Source: Corynebacterium sp.
GTDB taxonomy: Bacteria; Actinomycetota; Actinomycetes; Mycobacteriales; Mycobacteriaceae
Length of the DNA stretch: 38,902 bases
NCBI GenBank assembly: GCA_030450335.1
Contig: JAKDIS010000009.1
Location: forward strand, 1-38,902
Direction of reading: 5' to 3'
Part shown: piece by piece, positions 16,254 to 23,220 of the stretch
Numbering within the stretch: the first letter of the stretch is position 1
Layout of the letters: every line of letters starts with the position of its first letter
Translations under genes and position numbers: made by a program
The notes under the pieces: generated by a model
Database searches by the model: none
The model's input: only the letters and a program-made list of their open reading frames with translations
What the model was told of the DNA's origin: nothing

Positions 16254-16766
16254 TCAGCGTGCCGAGTGCCGTCCGCCGGTCTCGGTCGAGCTGCCGGTGG
16301 AGTCAGCGGTGCCGGTGGTGCCGGTGGTGTCGGGGATCTCGCCGGCGAGCCCGTTGGACGCGGAGGTGAGGCCGCTCTGGTTCGCCAGGAGGTCACGGAT
16401 CTCGACCAGCAGGTCCACCTCGGAGGCCACGGTCTCCTCCGGGTCGATGCCCTTACGCCGGGCGTTGAGTTCGTTGAGCTTGTTCATCGGGGCGACGAGC
16501 AGGAAGTAGACCACGCCGGCGATGATCAGGAAGTTGATCGCCGCGGTGATGATCGCACCCAGGTCGATCTGGGTGCTCTCCATGCCGGAGCGCAGCTGGA
16601 ACTTCAGCCCGTCGACCTCCGTGCCGCCGAAGCAGTTGATTAACGGCTGGATCAGGGAGTCCGAGATGGCGGTGACGATGGCGGTGAACGCCGCACCGAT
16701 GATCACGGCGATGGCGAGTTCCATCACGTTTCCGCGGGTGATGAAGTCTTTGAAACCCTTGAGCAT
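16254..16766 (-). CDS. mscL: large-conductance mechanosensitive channel MscL
   Basis: The 170-aa protein starts with the amphipathic N-terminal helix MLKGFKDFITRGNVMELAIA and the pore-lining first membrane helix AVIIGAAFTAIV. It has a periplasmic-type loop and a second membrane helix, INFLIIAGVVYFLLVAP. MscL opens under membrane tension to release solutes during hypo-osmotic shock. The protein is longer than the usual 130-150 aa because of a low-complexity C-terminal tail of T, G and S residues after the helical bundle region. An AGGAGA ribosome site precedes ATG 16766. It is probably co-transcribed with the upstream folate enzyme (43-bp gap). Confidence 0.95.
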   Translation of the reverse strand: MLKGFKDFITRGNVMELAIAVIIGAAFTAIVTAISDSLIQPLINCFGGTEVDGLKFQLRSGMESTQIDLGAIITAAINFLIIAGVVYFLLVAPMNKLNELNARRKGIDPEETVASEVDLLVEIRDLLANQSGLTSASNGLAGEIPDTTGTTGTADSTGSSTETGGRHSAR

Positions 16767-16809
16767 GATGCTCTCCTTGTGCTGGTTGAACCGGGTGATG
16801 TTGGTCGGT

Positions 16810-17472
16810 CTACCGGTGGTCCCGGCTGGCCGTGGTGGTCGGGAAGCTGCCCGAGTCGGTCACGACGCACTCGACCGAGATGTCCAGCTGGGTGCGGGGG
16901 ACGTCGACCCCGAATTCCTCGTGGTCCACGACTGCCACAATTCTGCCAGTTTTCGCGGCGCCGGTGACGTCGACGAGCGTGCGGTCGTAGAATCCGCCGC
17001 CCTGCCCCAGACGTGTGCCGTCACGGTCGACGGCGAGTGCGGGGATGACCAGGGCGTCTAACCTGGTTGTCAGTTCCAGGGTGGATATCGGTGCCGGAAC
17101 CTCCGGTGTTTCCTCAGGTTCTGTGATCCCGAACGCACCGGTGCGCGTGGAGTGTTCGCCCTGGTAGGGCAACCAGGTCAGCGGACGTGCGGGGCCGGCG
17201 ACCACCGGCAGCCAGACCTCGTGGCCGGCGTCACGCAGGACGTCCGGGAGTGCCGCCCCGCCGGGTTCGCCCGGCAGTCCGGCGAAGGCGGCCACGGCCC
17301 CGGGGCAGGACGCGCGGGCGGCGTCCTGCAGCAGCGCCAGGAGGTTCGCCGCGATGGCGGCGTCGCGGCGGCTGCGTTCCTCCTCGGGGACCGCGCCGCG
17401 TGCCGCGCGGACGCGGGCACGCACCGCACGCTTCGCGGTTGCGGTGGTGTTTGTCACGGCGTCGTCACCCAT
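16810..17472 (-). CDS. 5-formyltetrahydrofolate cyclo-ligase
   Basis: The 220-aa protein converts 5-formyl-THF to 5,10-methenyl-THF with ATP. It shows the N-terminal KRAVRARVRAARGAV substrate-binding region and the family signature PALAVDRDGTRLGQGGGFYDR. The start at 17472 is chosen because the domain begins just after it and a TACCAT -10-like element lies 8 nt upstream on the minus strand; 29 further open codons are proline-rich and unlikely. It is divergent from galU and precedes mscL, as in mycobacteria. The FmdB-like gene found next to it in M. tuberculosis is not present here. Confidence 0.9.
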   Translation of the reverse strand: MGDDAVTNTTATAKRAVRARVRAARGAVPEEERSRRDAAIAANLLALLQDAARASCPGAVAAFAGLPGEPGGAALPDVLRDAGHEVWLPVVAGPARPLTWLPYQGEHSTRTGAFGITEPEETPEVPAPISTLELTTRLDALVIPALAVDRDGTRLGQGGGFYDRTLVDVTGAAKTGRIVAVVDHEEFGVDVPRTQLDISVECVVTDSGSFPTTTASRDHR

Positions 17473-17575
17473 AGGCCCTGATGGTAATACCTCCGGGGGT
17501 GGTGGCGGTGAGGCCGGCGTGCCCGTTTTTCGGGCCACGGTGTGTTCTCGCCCGGCCAACTGGGGGTGACGCCTG

Positions 17576-17581
17576 TAGGAT
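17576..17581 (+). promoter_or_regulatory. -10 element of galU, leaderless arrangement
   Basis: TAGGAT is followed by 7 nt and the galU ATG at 17589, with no Shine-Dalgarno sequence in between, so the transcript probably begins at or next to the start codon. Confidence 0.5.
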
Positions 17582-17588
17582 TCGTGTC

Positions 17589-18539
17589 ATGGCAACTACC
17601 AACTCAACTGCTCCCTCCGGCTCTCCAGACGTCGTCGCCGACGGCGTTCCCACCGGTGGGATCCGAACTGTCGTGGTACCTGCCGCAGGCCTGGGCACCC
17701 GTTTCCTGCCTGCCACCAAGACAGTTCCCAAAGAACTCCTCCCTGTCGTCGACACCCCCGGAATTGAACTGATCGCCAAGGAGGCCTCCGAGGCCGGCGC
17801 GTCCCGTCTCGCGGTGGTCACCTCACCCCGCAAGCAGGGGATCATGGCCTTCTTCGACCGCGACGAGCTCCTGGAGGACACCCTCGAGTCCCGCGGCAAG
17901 ACCGACCAGCTCAACAAGGTCCGCGCCGTCAACGAGATGATCACCGCGGTGTCGGTGAACCAGGACCGCCCGCTGGGCCTCGGCCACGCCATCGGCTGCG
18001 CCGAGGACGCCCTCGACGAGGACGAGGACGCCTTCGCCGTTCTGCTCCCGGACGACCTCGTGCTGCCGTTCGGCGTGATGAACGAGATGATCGAGGTGCG
18101 TAAGCGCCTCGGCGGCACCGTGCTGTGCGGGTTCGAGGTGCCGGAGGACGAGGTCTCGAACTACGGCGTCTTCGAGGTCGCCGAGCCGGACGACGAGCTC
18201 GGCGACCAGGTCCGCCGGGTGACCGGCATGGTCGAGAAGCCGGACGCGGCGGACGCGCCGTCCAACATCGTCGCCACCGGCCGCTACCTGCTCGACCGCT
18301 CGATCTTCGACGCGCTGCGCCGCACCGAGCCGGGCAAGGGCGGGGAGATCCAAGTGACCGACGCGATCGCGAAGCTGATCGAGGAGGGCCACCCGGTCCA
18401 CGTCTACGTGCACCGCGGCAACCGCCATGACCTGGGCAACCCGGGTGGTTTCATCCGCGCCTGCGTGGACTTCGCGCTGGACGACCCGTCCTACGGACCG
18501 TCGCTGGAGAAGTGGCTGGAGCAGCGACTCGACAAGTGA
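17589..18539 (+). CDS. galU: UTP--glucose-1-phosphate uridylyltransferase
   Basis: This 316-aa enzyme makes UDP-glucose from UTP and glucose-1-phosphate, feeding trehalose, arabinogalactan and glycogen-related pathways. The nucleotide-binding signature PAAGLGTRFLPATKTVPKEL lies at residues 31-50. LLPDDLVLP, GMVEKPDA and the GKGGEIQVTDAI stretch are also present. Thirty-six open codons before ATG 17589 have no support, whereas a TAGGAT -10 element lies 7 nt before it. It is a stand-alone unit ending in a hairpin at 18560. Confidence 0.96.
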   Translation: MATTNSTAPSGSPDVVADGVPTGGIRTVVVPAAGLGTRFLPATKTVPKELLPVVDTPGIELIAKEASEAGASRLAVVTSPRKQGIMAFFDRDELLEDTLESRGKTDQLNKVRAVNEMITAVSVNQDRPLGLGHAIGCAEDALDEDEDAFAVLLPDDLVLPFGVMNEMIEVRKRLGGTVLCGFEVPEDEVSNYGVFEVAEPDDELGDQVRRVTGMVEKPDAADAPSNIVATGRYLLDRSIFDALRRTEPGKGGEIQVTDAIAKLIEEGHPVHVYVHRGNRHDLGNPGGFIRACVDFALDDPSYGPSLEKWLEQRLDK

Positions 18540-18559
18540 CCCTGGCAGGACTTCTCGAC

Positions 18560-18584
18560 GGTGGTGCCCGACATGGGCGCCACC
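18560..18584 (+). terminator. terminator of galU
   Basis: GGTGGTGCCC (18560-18569) and GGGCGCCACC (18575-18584) pair at 9 of 10 positions, the tenth being a wobble, with a 5-nt loop. The bases after it are moderately T-rich. Confidence 0.6.
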
Positions 18585-18683
18585 TTCTGCTGTTGTGGGG
18601 TGTCGAGGCGGTAGAGTCTGCACGAGTAGAACCTGCACGTACACCCCGACTTCCCCTACCGAGACACCGTGAGGACGGCCCAC

Positions 18684-19934
18684 GTGAGAACTGTTGAGGA
18701 GCAGCTGGCCACGGTCAGCGCCGCGGCAGTAACACCGGAACCGGTGCGCACCGCGATTTCAGAGGCACTGGGTCTGCGGTGCGCCGAACAGGTCGAGGCG
18801 GAGGTCTCCGTCCCCGGCTTCGACCAGGCCGCCGTGGACGGCTACGCGGTGCGTTCCGTGGACGTCCGCCACGCCGGCAGCGTGGACCCGGACGTGCCGT
18901 CCGCCCGGCTGCCCGTGGTCGGCGACGTCGGTGCGGGCTCGCACCGTCCGGTACGTCTGCAGCCGCGCCAGGCGGTGCGGGTGCAGGCCGGCGCGCCGAT
19001 CCCCACCCTCGCCGACGCGGTGGTCCCGCTGGACTGGGCGGAGGACGACGGGCGTCGCACCGAGGCCCTGCGTCCGGTGGCCGGCGGCCAGTTCATCCAC
19101 CGCGCGGGGTCCGACGTGCAGCCCGGCGACGTGGTCGTGGAGCAGGGTTCGGTCATCGGCGCCGCACAGGTGGGCCTGCTGGCCGCGGTCGGACGTTCCA
19201 AGGTGCTGGTCTACCCGCGGCCGCGGATGGCGGTGCTGACCTTCGGTCCGGAACTGGTCGACATCGACCGTGAGCCGGGGCTGGGACAGGTCCACGACGT
19301 GAACTCCTATGCGCTGGCCTCGGCCGGACGCGAGGCCGGGGCGGACGTCAACCGGCTCGGCATCGTCGGCGGTGAGGACCGTCGGCTGCGCGACATCATC
19401 GAGGGCCAGCTGATCCGTTCGGAGATCCTGGTGATCTCCGGGGGAGTGGGCGGTGCGTCCAGTGACCGGTTGCGCGAGATCCTGTCGGGCATGGGTGAGC
19501 TGGACGTCTCACGCGTGGCGATGCACCCGGGTTCGGTGCAGGGCTTCGGCATCCTTGGCGCAGACCGGGTGCCCACGTTCCTGCTGCCGTCGAACCCGAG
19601 TGCCGCGCTGGTGGCGTTCGAGGTGATGGTGCGTCCGCTGGTGCAGATCCTGCGTGGTCAGCGGCAGTCGATGCGTCGGGTGGTCAAGGCGCGCACCATC
19701 GCCGGGCTGGAGTCCGCCCCGCACCGTCGGGGTTTCATCCGCGCCCAGCTGATGCGCGACCGGGAGACCCGCGAGTTCCTCGTGGACCCGTTGGGTGCCA
19801 CCGCCGGCGGGGAGCCCACGCACCTGCTCGGCAGCCACGGCCAGTCGAACTGCCTGATCGTGGTGCCCGGTGACCGCACGCGCGTCGAGCCCGGCGAGGT
19901 CGTCGACGTGATGTTCCTGACGAACAGGGTGTGA
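18684..19934 (+). CDS. glp: gephyrin-like protein Glp (MoeA family), active-site lysines replaced
   Basis: The 416-aa protein has the full MoeA/gephyrin fold length, with PGFDQAAVDGYAVR (residues 44-57), QAGAPIPTLADAVVP and ISGGVGGASSD. In C. glutamicum this MoeA paralogue (Glp) binds FtsZ and the membrane receptor GlpR to coordinate division and polar growth; glpR lies two genes downstream here. The canonical MoeA lysine motif AMKPGKP reads AMHPGSV here (His281, Ser284). LPGNPVS reads LPSNPSA, and the DNSAMDGYA loop has Ala for Ser, so molybdate insertion activity is doubtful. GTG 18684 is preferred over GTG 18669, because GAGGAC lies at good spacing before it and similarity begins there. 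Confidence 0.88.
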   Translation: MRTVEEQLATVSAAAVTPEPVRTAISEALGLRCAEQVEAEVSVPGFDQAAVDGYAVRSVDVRHAGSVDPDVPSARLPVVGDVGAGSHRPVRLQPRQAVRVQAGAPIPTLADAVVPLDWAEDDGRRTEALRPVAGGQFIHRAGSDVQPGDVVVEQGSVIGAAQVGLLAAVGRSKVLVYPRPRMAVLTFGPELVDIDREPGLGQVHDVNSYALASAGREAGADVNRLGIVGGEDRRLRDIIEGQLIRSEILVISGGVGGASSDRLREILSGMGELDVSRVAMHPGSVQGFGILGADRVPTFLLPSNPSAALVAFEVMVRPLVQILRGQRQSMRRVVKARTIAGLESAPHRRGFIRAQLMRDRETREFLVDPLGATAGGEPTHLLGSHGQSNCLIVVPGDRTRVEPGEVVDVMFLTNRV

Positions 19935-19942
19935 GGACACCC

Positions 19943-20554
19943 GTGTTCCTCACCGGCCGGTCGGTCCGGCACCCGGGCTGGCCCGCCACGACCCCCTCCC
20001 TGCCCACCGCACTGGGGCAGGTGCGCCTGCGGCCGTTGTCCAGGCGCGACGGGCGGCACTGGGCGGAGTTCCGCAACGCCGACGAGCATCTGCTGCGCCC
20101 GGTCGAGCCCACGGTGCCGGGGCCGTGGTGGGAGTCCCACACCCGCGCGGTGTGGCGGCGCAACTACGCGGGCCTGACGTCCCTGGCGGTGGAGGGGCAC
20201 CTGCTGCCCTTCGCCATCGAGGTCGACGGTGCGTTCGCCGGCCAGTTGACCCTGGGCAACGTGCAGCACGGTGTGGTCTGCAGCTGCTGGATCGGCTACT
20301 GGGTGTACTCCGGGTTCAGTGGCTCCGGCGTCGCGACGGCCGCGGTGCGGCTCGGCGTGGAACACGCGGTGACGCAGGTGGGCATGCACCGGGTGGAGGC
20401 GACCGTGCTGGAGTCGAACGTCTCGTCCCGCCGCGTGCTGGAGAAGGTGGGTTTCCGGCAGGAGGGGCTGCTGCGGCGCAACCTGCACATCAACGGTCAG
20501 TGGCAGGACCACCTGCTGGTGGGGTTGACGGCGGAGGAACGGCGCGGGCTGTAA
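19943..20554 (+). CDS. rimJ: RimJ-like GNAT N-acetyltransferase
   Basis: This is a GNAT-fold acetyltransferase of about 203 aa related to RimJ/RimL, which acetylate ribosomal-protein or other N-termini with acetyl-CoA. Visible motifs are GQLTLGNVQHG, CWIGYWVYSGFSGSGVATAAV (acetyl-CoA loop), and the HRVEATVLESN / RRVLEKVGFRQEG pair typical of RimJ. Two starts are possible: GTG 19931 overlaps the glp stop (GTGA), while GTG 19943 has GAGGA five to six bases upstream. The second is chosen, although the first would give tighter coupling. It stands between glp and glpR as in mycobacteria (Rv0994-Rv0996). Whether it acetylates a division protein is unknown. Confidence 0.88.
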   Translation: MFLTGRSVRHPGWPATTPSLPTALGQVRLRPLSRRDGRHWAEFRNADEHLLRPVEPTVPGPWWESHTRAVWRRNYAGLTSLAVEGHLLPFAIEVDGAFAGQLTLGNVQHGVVCSCWIGYWVYSGFSGSGVATAAVRLGVEHAVTQVGMHRVEATVLESNVSSRRVLEKVGFRQEGLLRRNLHINGQWQDHLLVGLTAEERRGL

Positions 20555-20654
20555 CGGAACCGACCTGAACCGACACGGTGCGGCGCGCCTGCGTCCCCGC
20601 GGGGGCGGTGGCACGTATCGTCGGGTCAGTATCTATTCCCTGCTCGTAGATCTT

Positions 20655-20678
20655 CGTGTAGACCCCCGTGTAGACCCT
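20655..20678 (+). repeat. tandem 12-bp direct repeat upstream of glpR
   Basis: CGTGTAGACCCC (20655-20666) is followed directly by CGTGTAGACCCT (20667-20678), with a weaker related TCGTAGATC just before. It ends 26 bp before the glpR start, in the probable promoter or leader, and could be a regulator site. Confidence 0.5.
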
Positions 20679-20704
20679 GTCGTCGGTGAAAGGAAAGGCC
20701 GCTA

Positions 20705-21922
20705 GTGTTCGGCTCCCTCAGCTCTCTGATCCTGATCGCGGTCGTCTGGCTTCTTCTGCTCGCGCCCCTGTTCCTGCGTAACCAGTCCCCGGTGCGCCGT
20801 ACCTCCACGGCCCTGTCGGAGACGCGTGTGCTGCATGAGGGCGGTTCGGAGATCTCCAGGCCGCGGAAGCGCCCGTTGCCTGCGGAGTCGCTGTACCACG
20901 CCGATGTCGACGAGGACATCGAGCTGGTCGAGGCGGAGCCGGAGAGGGTGATCATCGACGACACCGGGCGTGACGTGCCGGGGATCATCGAGGGTGAGGT
21001 CGTCGGTTACCGTCCGCTCGACGAGGAGGACACCGGCGAGTTCGCCCCGGTCGCGCCGGACGACGAGACGCCGGACGCCGTCGCGGAGGACGACGACGCC
21101 TACAGCGTCGAGGTGGTTGCCGACGAGGCCGAAGACGCCGGGGACGCCGAGTTCGTCGAGGCTGAGGCCGTGGAGCCGGTCGAGACCCTCGAGGCACTGG
21201 ATGAGCCGGCCGACGAGCAGCTCACCGACCCGGACGCCGAGTCCACCGCGGGTCGCTTCACCAGCATCCCGGCGGCGTACCTGCGTGGCGGCGACATCGA
21301 CGTGTCGGTGGGCACCGGCGAGCACCCGGTCGACGACGAGGGTTACCCCGCCGACGCCGCTGACGCCGGGGACGCCGATGTCCTCGACGACGCCTACGGT
21401 GACGGTGAGCTCACGGCGGAGGAGCTGGACTACGCGGCGGCCCGCCGTGGTCGTGGCTTCTACGACCCGGAGACCTCGCAGCGTCTGGTGGAGGCCCGTC
21501 AGACCCGCCGGAAGCGTGTGCTGTGCGTGCTCGCGGCATTGTGCGTGGTCTCGGTCGTGGCCGCGGTCGTCCTCGGCGGCGCGGTGTGGGTGGCCGTGGT
21601 GGCCACTGTCGCCATGTCGGGCGTGTACCTGTACTACCTGCGTCGTCAGGTGGTGGAGGAGGCGAAGCTGCGTCGTCGCCGGATCGCCCGGATGCGTCGT
21701 GCCCGCCTGGGTGTGCGCAACACCGACGACCGTGAGCTCGGCGTCCCCGACCGGCTGCTGCGTCCCGGTGCGGTGGTGCTGGAGAGCGACGACGCCGACC
21801 CTGAGTTCGCCGACCTCGACTACACCGCCTACGCGGAGTGCGACGAGTACGACGGCTACGACGGGTACGAGGAGTACGACGACTACTACGACGAGCGGGG
21901 TCCCCACATCCGTGCGGTGTAG
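20705..21922 (+). CDS. glpR: GlpR, membrane receptor for the gephyrin-like protein Glp
   Basis: The 405-aa protein has an N-terminal membrane helix (about residues 5-24), then a long, strongly acidic segment (about 60-250, rich in D, E, A and V). Two closely spaced membrane helices follow (about 273-310), then a basic stretch RRRRIARMRRARLG and an acidic tyrosine-rich tail (DEYDGYDGYEEYDDYYDE). This layout and its place after glp and rimJ match GlpR of C. glutamicum, the membrane partner of Glp in the divisome, and Rv0996 of M. tuberculosis. The GTG at 20705 is preceded by GAAAGGAAAGG. The middle segment probably carries the Glp-binding peptide; I could not pick it out. Confidence 0.8.
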   Translation: MFGSLSSLILIAVVWLLLLAPLFLRNQSPVRRTSTALSETRVLHEGGSEISRPRKRPLPAESLYHADVDEDIELVEAEPERVIIDDTGRDVPGIIEGEVVGYRPLDEEDTGEFAPVAPDDETPDAVAEDDDAYSVEVVADEAEDAGDAEFVEAEAVEPVETLEALDEPADEQLTDPDAESTAGRFTSIPAAYLRGGDIDVSVGTGEHPVDDEGYPADAADAGDADVLDDAYGDGELTAEELDYAAARRGRGFYDPETSQRLVEARQTRRKRVLCVLAALCVVSVVAAVVLGGAVWVAVVATVAMSGVYLYYLRRQVVEEAKLRRRRIARMRRARLGVRNTDDRELGVPDRLLRPGAVVLESDDADPEFADLDYTAYAECDEYDGYDGYEEYDDYYDERGPHIRAV

Positions 21923-21937
21923 CGGCACCGGGGGAGT

Positions 21938-21952
21938 TAAGATGACGTCATC
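21938..21952 (+). promoter_or_regulatory. -10 element and 12-bp palindrome at the doxX start
   Basis: TAAGAT (21938-21943) is a good -10 element 9 nt before ATG 21953. It overlaps GATGACGTCATC (21941-21952), a perfect 12-bp palindrome that ends at the start codon. A protein bound there would block the promoter. Confidence 0.45.
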
Positions 21953-22363
21953 ATGAACAATCCTGCCTTCCGCGATGCGGCCCTCCTCGTCCTGCGTGTC
22001 GCCCTCGGGGTCGTCTTCATCGCCCACGGGTGGGACAAGGTCTTCCAGGTGGGGGTGGACCAGACGGCCCAGCAGTGGGCGTCGATGCACATCCCGCAGC
22101 CCACGTTGTCGGTGTGGGTGGTGTCGGTGGTGGAGATGCTTGGCGGCGCGCTCGTGTTGCTGGGCTTCCTGACCCCGGCGGCAGCCGGCGTGCTGGCCCT
22201 GGACATGGTCGCGGCGTTCTACTTTGTGCACCTGGGCAACGGACTGTTCGTCGCCGACGGTGGCGGGGAGTTCGTCATCGTGCTCTTCGCCGCGTGCGTA
22301 ATGCTCATCGTCTTCGGTGCCGGGCGGGCGAGCCTCGACAAGGCGCTCTCGCGGTTCGGGTGA
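21953..22363 (+). CDS. DoxX family membrane protein
   Basis: The 136-aa protein has four hydrophobic helices and the DoxX hallmarks ALGVVFIAHGWDKVF in the first helix region and VEMLGGALVLLGFLTPAAAGVLALDM in the middle. DoxX-type proteins are small integral membrane proteins; in mycobacteria one member forms a complex with a superoxide dismutase and a thiosulfate sulfurtransferase in redox defence. Here no such partner is adjacent. The next gene starts inside its stop codon (GTGA at 22360), so the two are translated together. The promoter region carries a perfect palindrome. Confidence 0.88.
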   Translation: MNNPAFRDAALLVLRVALGVVFIAHGWDKVFQVGVDQTAQQWASMHIPQPTLSVWVVSVVEMLGGALVLLGFLTPAAAGVLALDMVAAFYFVHLGNGLFVADGGGEFVIVLFAACVMLIVFGAGRASLDKALSRFG

Positions 22364-23220
22364 CGTCGGTGGAGGATCCCTACGACGTCCACGCCGCGGT
22401 GCGCGCGGCCCTGTCCGCCGAACTCGACGGGGAGGACGCGCCGTCCGGCGTGGACGACGACATGATCGAGACGCACCTCTCCGCCTGTACGGACTGCAGT
22501 GAGTGGTTCGCCGCGGCGAGTGACCTGAACCGTCGGCTGCGTATGTCGCTGGCGTCCTCGACGGGCCCCGCGCAGGACGCCCCGGGGGAGGCGAGCGAGC
22601 TGGCGGCGTCGATGGTGCGCCTGGCCGACGAGACGCCGCAGCTGTCGCACCGGCTGCGCAACCGCTCACTGCCGTTGGTGCTCAGCCGACTGGCGATGGT
22701 GGCCGTGGCGCTGTGCTACATCGCCTGGTCGGTGCTGCTGCTCACCGGTGCCGCGGGCACCGGTGCCGGGGCGGCGGACGGTCCGGGTGGGGCGGTGGGC
22801 AACGCCGGCGACCCGGACGTGGCCTCGTTGTCGGTGGACGCTGCGGCGGTGCGCCTCGCACTCGCCGCCGGGTTGCTGTGGGGCGCGGCGCGGCCGCGCT
22901 CGGCGCCGGGCCTGCTGCCGGTGTTCCTGGCGTTGTGGGGGTTCGGAGCGGGGTTCGCCACCCGCGACGTGGTGCTGGGGCTGCTGGACGGTGCGGTGGA
23001 CGTGACGATGGTCGCCGGCCTGCTGCTGCACCTGGCGGCGTGTGCGGCGTTGATCGGGGTGTGGTTGTCGCGCAACCACGCCGTGGCCCCGCTGCGGCAG
23101 TCCCTGCGCGGGCTGTCGGCCCGTCCGGTCAGCTACAGCCCGGACGACGTGCAGGCGAACTCCAGCTGGCGACCGGGAGACCCCGGCGACTCAGGTCCAG
23201 CCGGGCAGCCACATCCGTAG
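22360..23220 (+). CDS. zinc-finger (zf-HC2) multi-pass membrane protein, anti-sigma-like N-terminus
   Basis: The 286-aa protein has a short cytosolic N-terminal domain with THLSACTDC (His39, Cys43, Cys46), the HxxxCxxC core of anti-sigma zinc fingers. Several membrane helices follow from about residue 108 (LSRLAMVAVALCYIAWSVLLL and later segments), and a cytosolic tail rich in P, S and D. Anti-sigma factors of this type sequester a sigma factor and are normally encoded beside it; no sigma gene is in this window. GTG 22360 overlaps the doxX stop. A GTG at 22369 is an alternative. The 3' end overlaps the convergent pmt gene by 30 bp. It may be an orphan regulator or a structural relative of anti-sigma factors. 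Confidence 0.75.
   Translation: MTSVEDPYDVHAAVRAALSAELDGEDAPSGVDDDMIETHLSACTDCSEWFAAASDLNRRLRMSLASSTGPAQDAPGEASELAASMVRLADETPQLSHRLRNRSLPLVLSRLAMVAVALCYIAWSVLLLTGAAGTGAGAADGPGGAVGNAGDPDVASLSVDAAAVRLALAAGLLWGAARPRSAPGLLPVFLALWGFGAGFATRDVVLGLLDGAVDVTMVAGLLLHLAACAALIGVWLSRNHAVAPLRQSLRGLSARPVSYSPDDVQANSSWRPGDPGDSGPAGQPHP

Noticed and set aside
18669..18683. Upstream GTG start for glp
   Set aside because: The second GTG at 18684 has GAGGAC at proper spacing and matches the usual MRxVEEQL start of the family.
21401..21922. GAC/TAC-rich repeats at the 3' end of glpR as a possible repeat array
   Set aside because: The repeats follow codons for Asp, Tyr and Glu and are explained by the acidic protein tail, not by a DNA-level array or CRISPR.
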